Assembly: GCA_025966255.1 (NCBI GenBank)
Contig: JAOPVG010000312.1
Span: forward strand, 1 to 7,545
Length of the DNA stretch: 7,545 nucleotides
From: Jatrophihabitans sp.
GTDB lineage: Bacteria > Actinomycetota > Actinomycetes > Mycobacteriales > Jatrophihabitantaceae
Direction: 5' to 3'
Shown: positions 6,734 to 7,545 of the stretch, piece after piece
How the letters are laid out: the number at the start of each line of letters is the position of its first letter
Position numbering within the stretch: position 1 is the first letter of the stretch
Made by a program: the position numbers and the translations under genes
The notes under the pieces: model-generated
What the model was told of the DNA's origin: nothing
The model's input: the letters and a program-made list of their open reading frames with translations, nothing else
Database searches by the model: none

Positions 6734-7545
6734 TGCGACTCGTGGGGCGTGGCGACGACCGCATCCGGGCTACCCACACCAAGACCCTCGAACTGACCGT
6801 CGACGCAGCAATCACCGAGCGGGCCACCTGCGTGCTTGCGGTGGCCGTCCACCCCGAACCGGCCCAGCCGCTCGCCGGACCGGTGCGCATCACGATCAGC
6901 GCAGGCGGCGAGACCTTCTCCCTGCAGGCCCAGGCGAACTCGGGCTGGGATCCGGCCGGCTCCGCAGTCGTCCGGCGCAGCCCGCTCCGGCTCCCGGGCA
7001 CGCTGGCCACGCACGCGGACGCGGCGTCGTCGGACCTGCCGCGCTCGCTCGTCGCCGCCCTGCGCGCACCCGGCACGGTCGTGGAGGTGACGGTCGAGCC
7101 CGAGCGGACCCAGCAGCGGACCGTCGTGCTGTACGCCGCCGATCCGACCCGTCCGTTCGATGCGCGCCTGCGGGCCGAACTGGACGCCGCCGACACGGTG
7201 CTCGCCGAGGATGCCGGTGCGCGAGCACTCGTCGGCCGGGCGACCCCGACCGCGGGCGGGCCGCGGGTGCTCGTGGTCGCGACGCGGGACATGCCCGGTC
7301 GCAGTGTGCTGGCCGACCTGTCCACAGTGCCGGTCGAGACCGTCGGGTTGCCGGCCCGGCTGGCGGCGGCCGCCGCGTCACCGTCGCGGGGCCCGCTCCT
7401 CCTTGCTCCGGACGACGCCGATCCGCGCGGACTGCTCCGGACGACGCCGGCCGGGCACCGGCTCGTCCTGACCACCGAGGCCGACCGGCTGCCCGCGCTG
7501 CTCGCCCTCGCCCTGGACGTGCGCGGCAGCGCGACCGCGACCCTC
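6733..7545 (+). CDS. DUF371-domain protein with extended C-terminal region, cut by window edge
   Basis: 271 residues are visible with no stop before the right edge. Residues 1 to about 125 resemble DUF371, a domain of unknown function found mainly in archaea: RIRATHTKTLELT (10-22), the following ITERATCVLAV (27-37), VVRRS (79-83) and TLATHADAASSDLPRSLVAAL (90-110) fit its conserved blocks. Archaeal DUF371 proteins are about this size alone, so residues 137-271 are an added region. It is rich in Ala, Leu, Arg and Asp with short beta-alpha-like stretches (RVLVVATRD, GPLLLAPDDADP, RLVLTTEADRLPALLALAL). The segment LRAELDAADTVLAEDAGAR (146-164) faintly recalls tetrapyrrole-methylase/RsmI proteins, but I cannot assign a fold. 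The GTG at 6733 is chosen because the DUF371 start needs it and AGGG lies 7 bases upstream; an in-frame GTG at 6727 is too close to it. Divergence from a 16S rRNA methyltransferase suggests, without proving, an RNA or translation link. Confidence 0.8.
   Translation, partial: MRLVGRGDDRIRATHTKTLELTVDAAITERATCVLAVAVHPEPAQPLAGPVRITISAGGETFSLQAQANSGWDPAGSAVVRRSPLRLPGTLATHADAASSDLPRSLVAALRAPGTVVEVTVEPERTQQRTVVLYAADPTRPFDARLRAELDAADTVLAEDAGARALVGRATPTAGGPRVLVVATRDMPGRSVLADLSTVPVETVGLPARLAAAAASPSRGPLLLAPDDADPRGLLRTTPAGHRLVLTTEADRLPALLALALDVRGSATATL

Noticed and set aside
6606..7475. Open frame of 289 codons on the minus strand opposite the DUF371 gene
   Set aside because: It also overlaps the KamB-like gene in another frame and its product is S/R/T/A-rich without motifs. 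The plus-strand DUF371 frame explains this stretch.

Overview
This is a high-GC window with coding signal on both strands. Compact operons, GTG starts and apparently leaderless promoters suggest an actinobacterium, possibly from the Mycobacteriales or a related group. No marker gene fixes the genus, so this placement is inference from base composition and gene types.

Left part (1-4521, minus strand): a catabolic operon read right to left as boxC, boxB and a benzoate-CoA ligase gene that runs off the left edge. This is the core of the aerobic 'box' route for benzoate. The ligase makes benzoyl-CoA. BoxB, the di-iron oxygenase, makes the 2,3-epoxide. BoxC opens the ring to 3,4-didehydroadipyl-CoA semialdehyde plus formate. 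The catalytic residues expected for BoxB and BoxC are present. The BoxA reductase and the BoxD aldehyde dehydrogenase are not in the window.

Centre (4522-4613): a short divergent control region. It holds a good sigma70-type promoter for boxC whose predicted transcript starts at the boxC ATG, so the mRNA would be leaderless. A CTACGTAG palindrome overlaps the -10 box, and an inverted repeat overlaps the -35 box. Divergent to boxC lies a PaaX-family regulator gene (4614-5465, plus), the obvious candidate repressor. PaaX proteins normally sense phenylacetyl-CoA, so control of a benzoyl-CoA pathway is the most interesting regulatory suggestion here. A small SpoU/TrmH-type RNA 2'-O-methyltransferase gene (5472-5963) follows 6 bases later.

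Right part (5964-7545): a convergent gap with a possible two-way terminator hairpin. Next comes a minus-strand gene for a KamB-like 16S rRNA A1408 N1-methyltransferase, a family known for aminoglycoside resistance. Divergent to it is a plus-strand gene, cut by the right edge, whose N-terminal half is a DUF371 domain, known mostly from archaea. These two genes start about 23 bases apart, over what looks like a shared core of overlapping -10 boxes. The right part is unrelated to benzoate metabolism and may form an RNA-modification neighbourhood with the SpoU gene.
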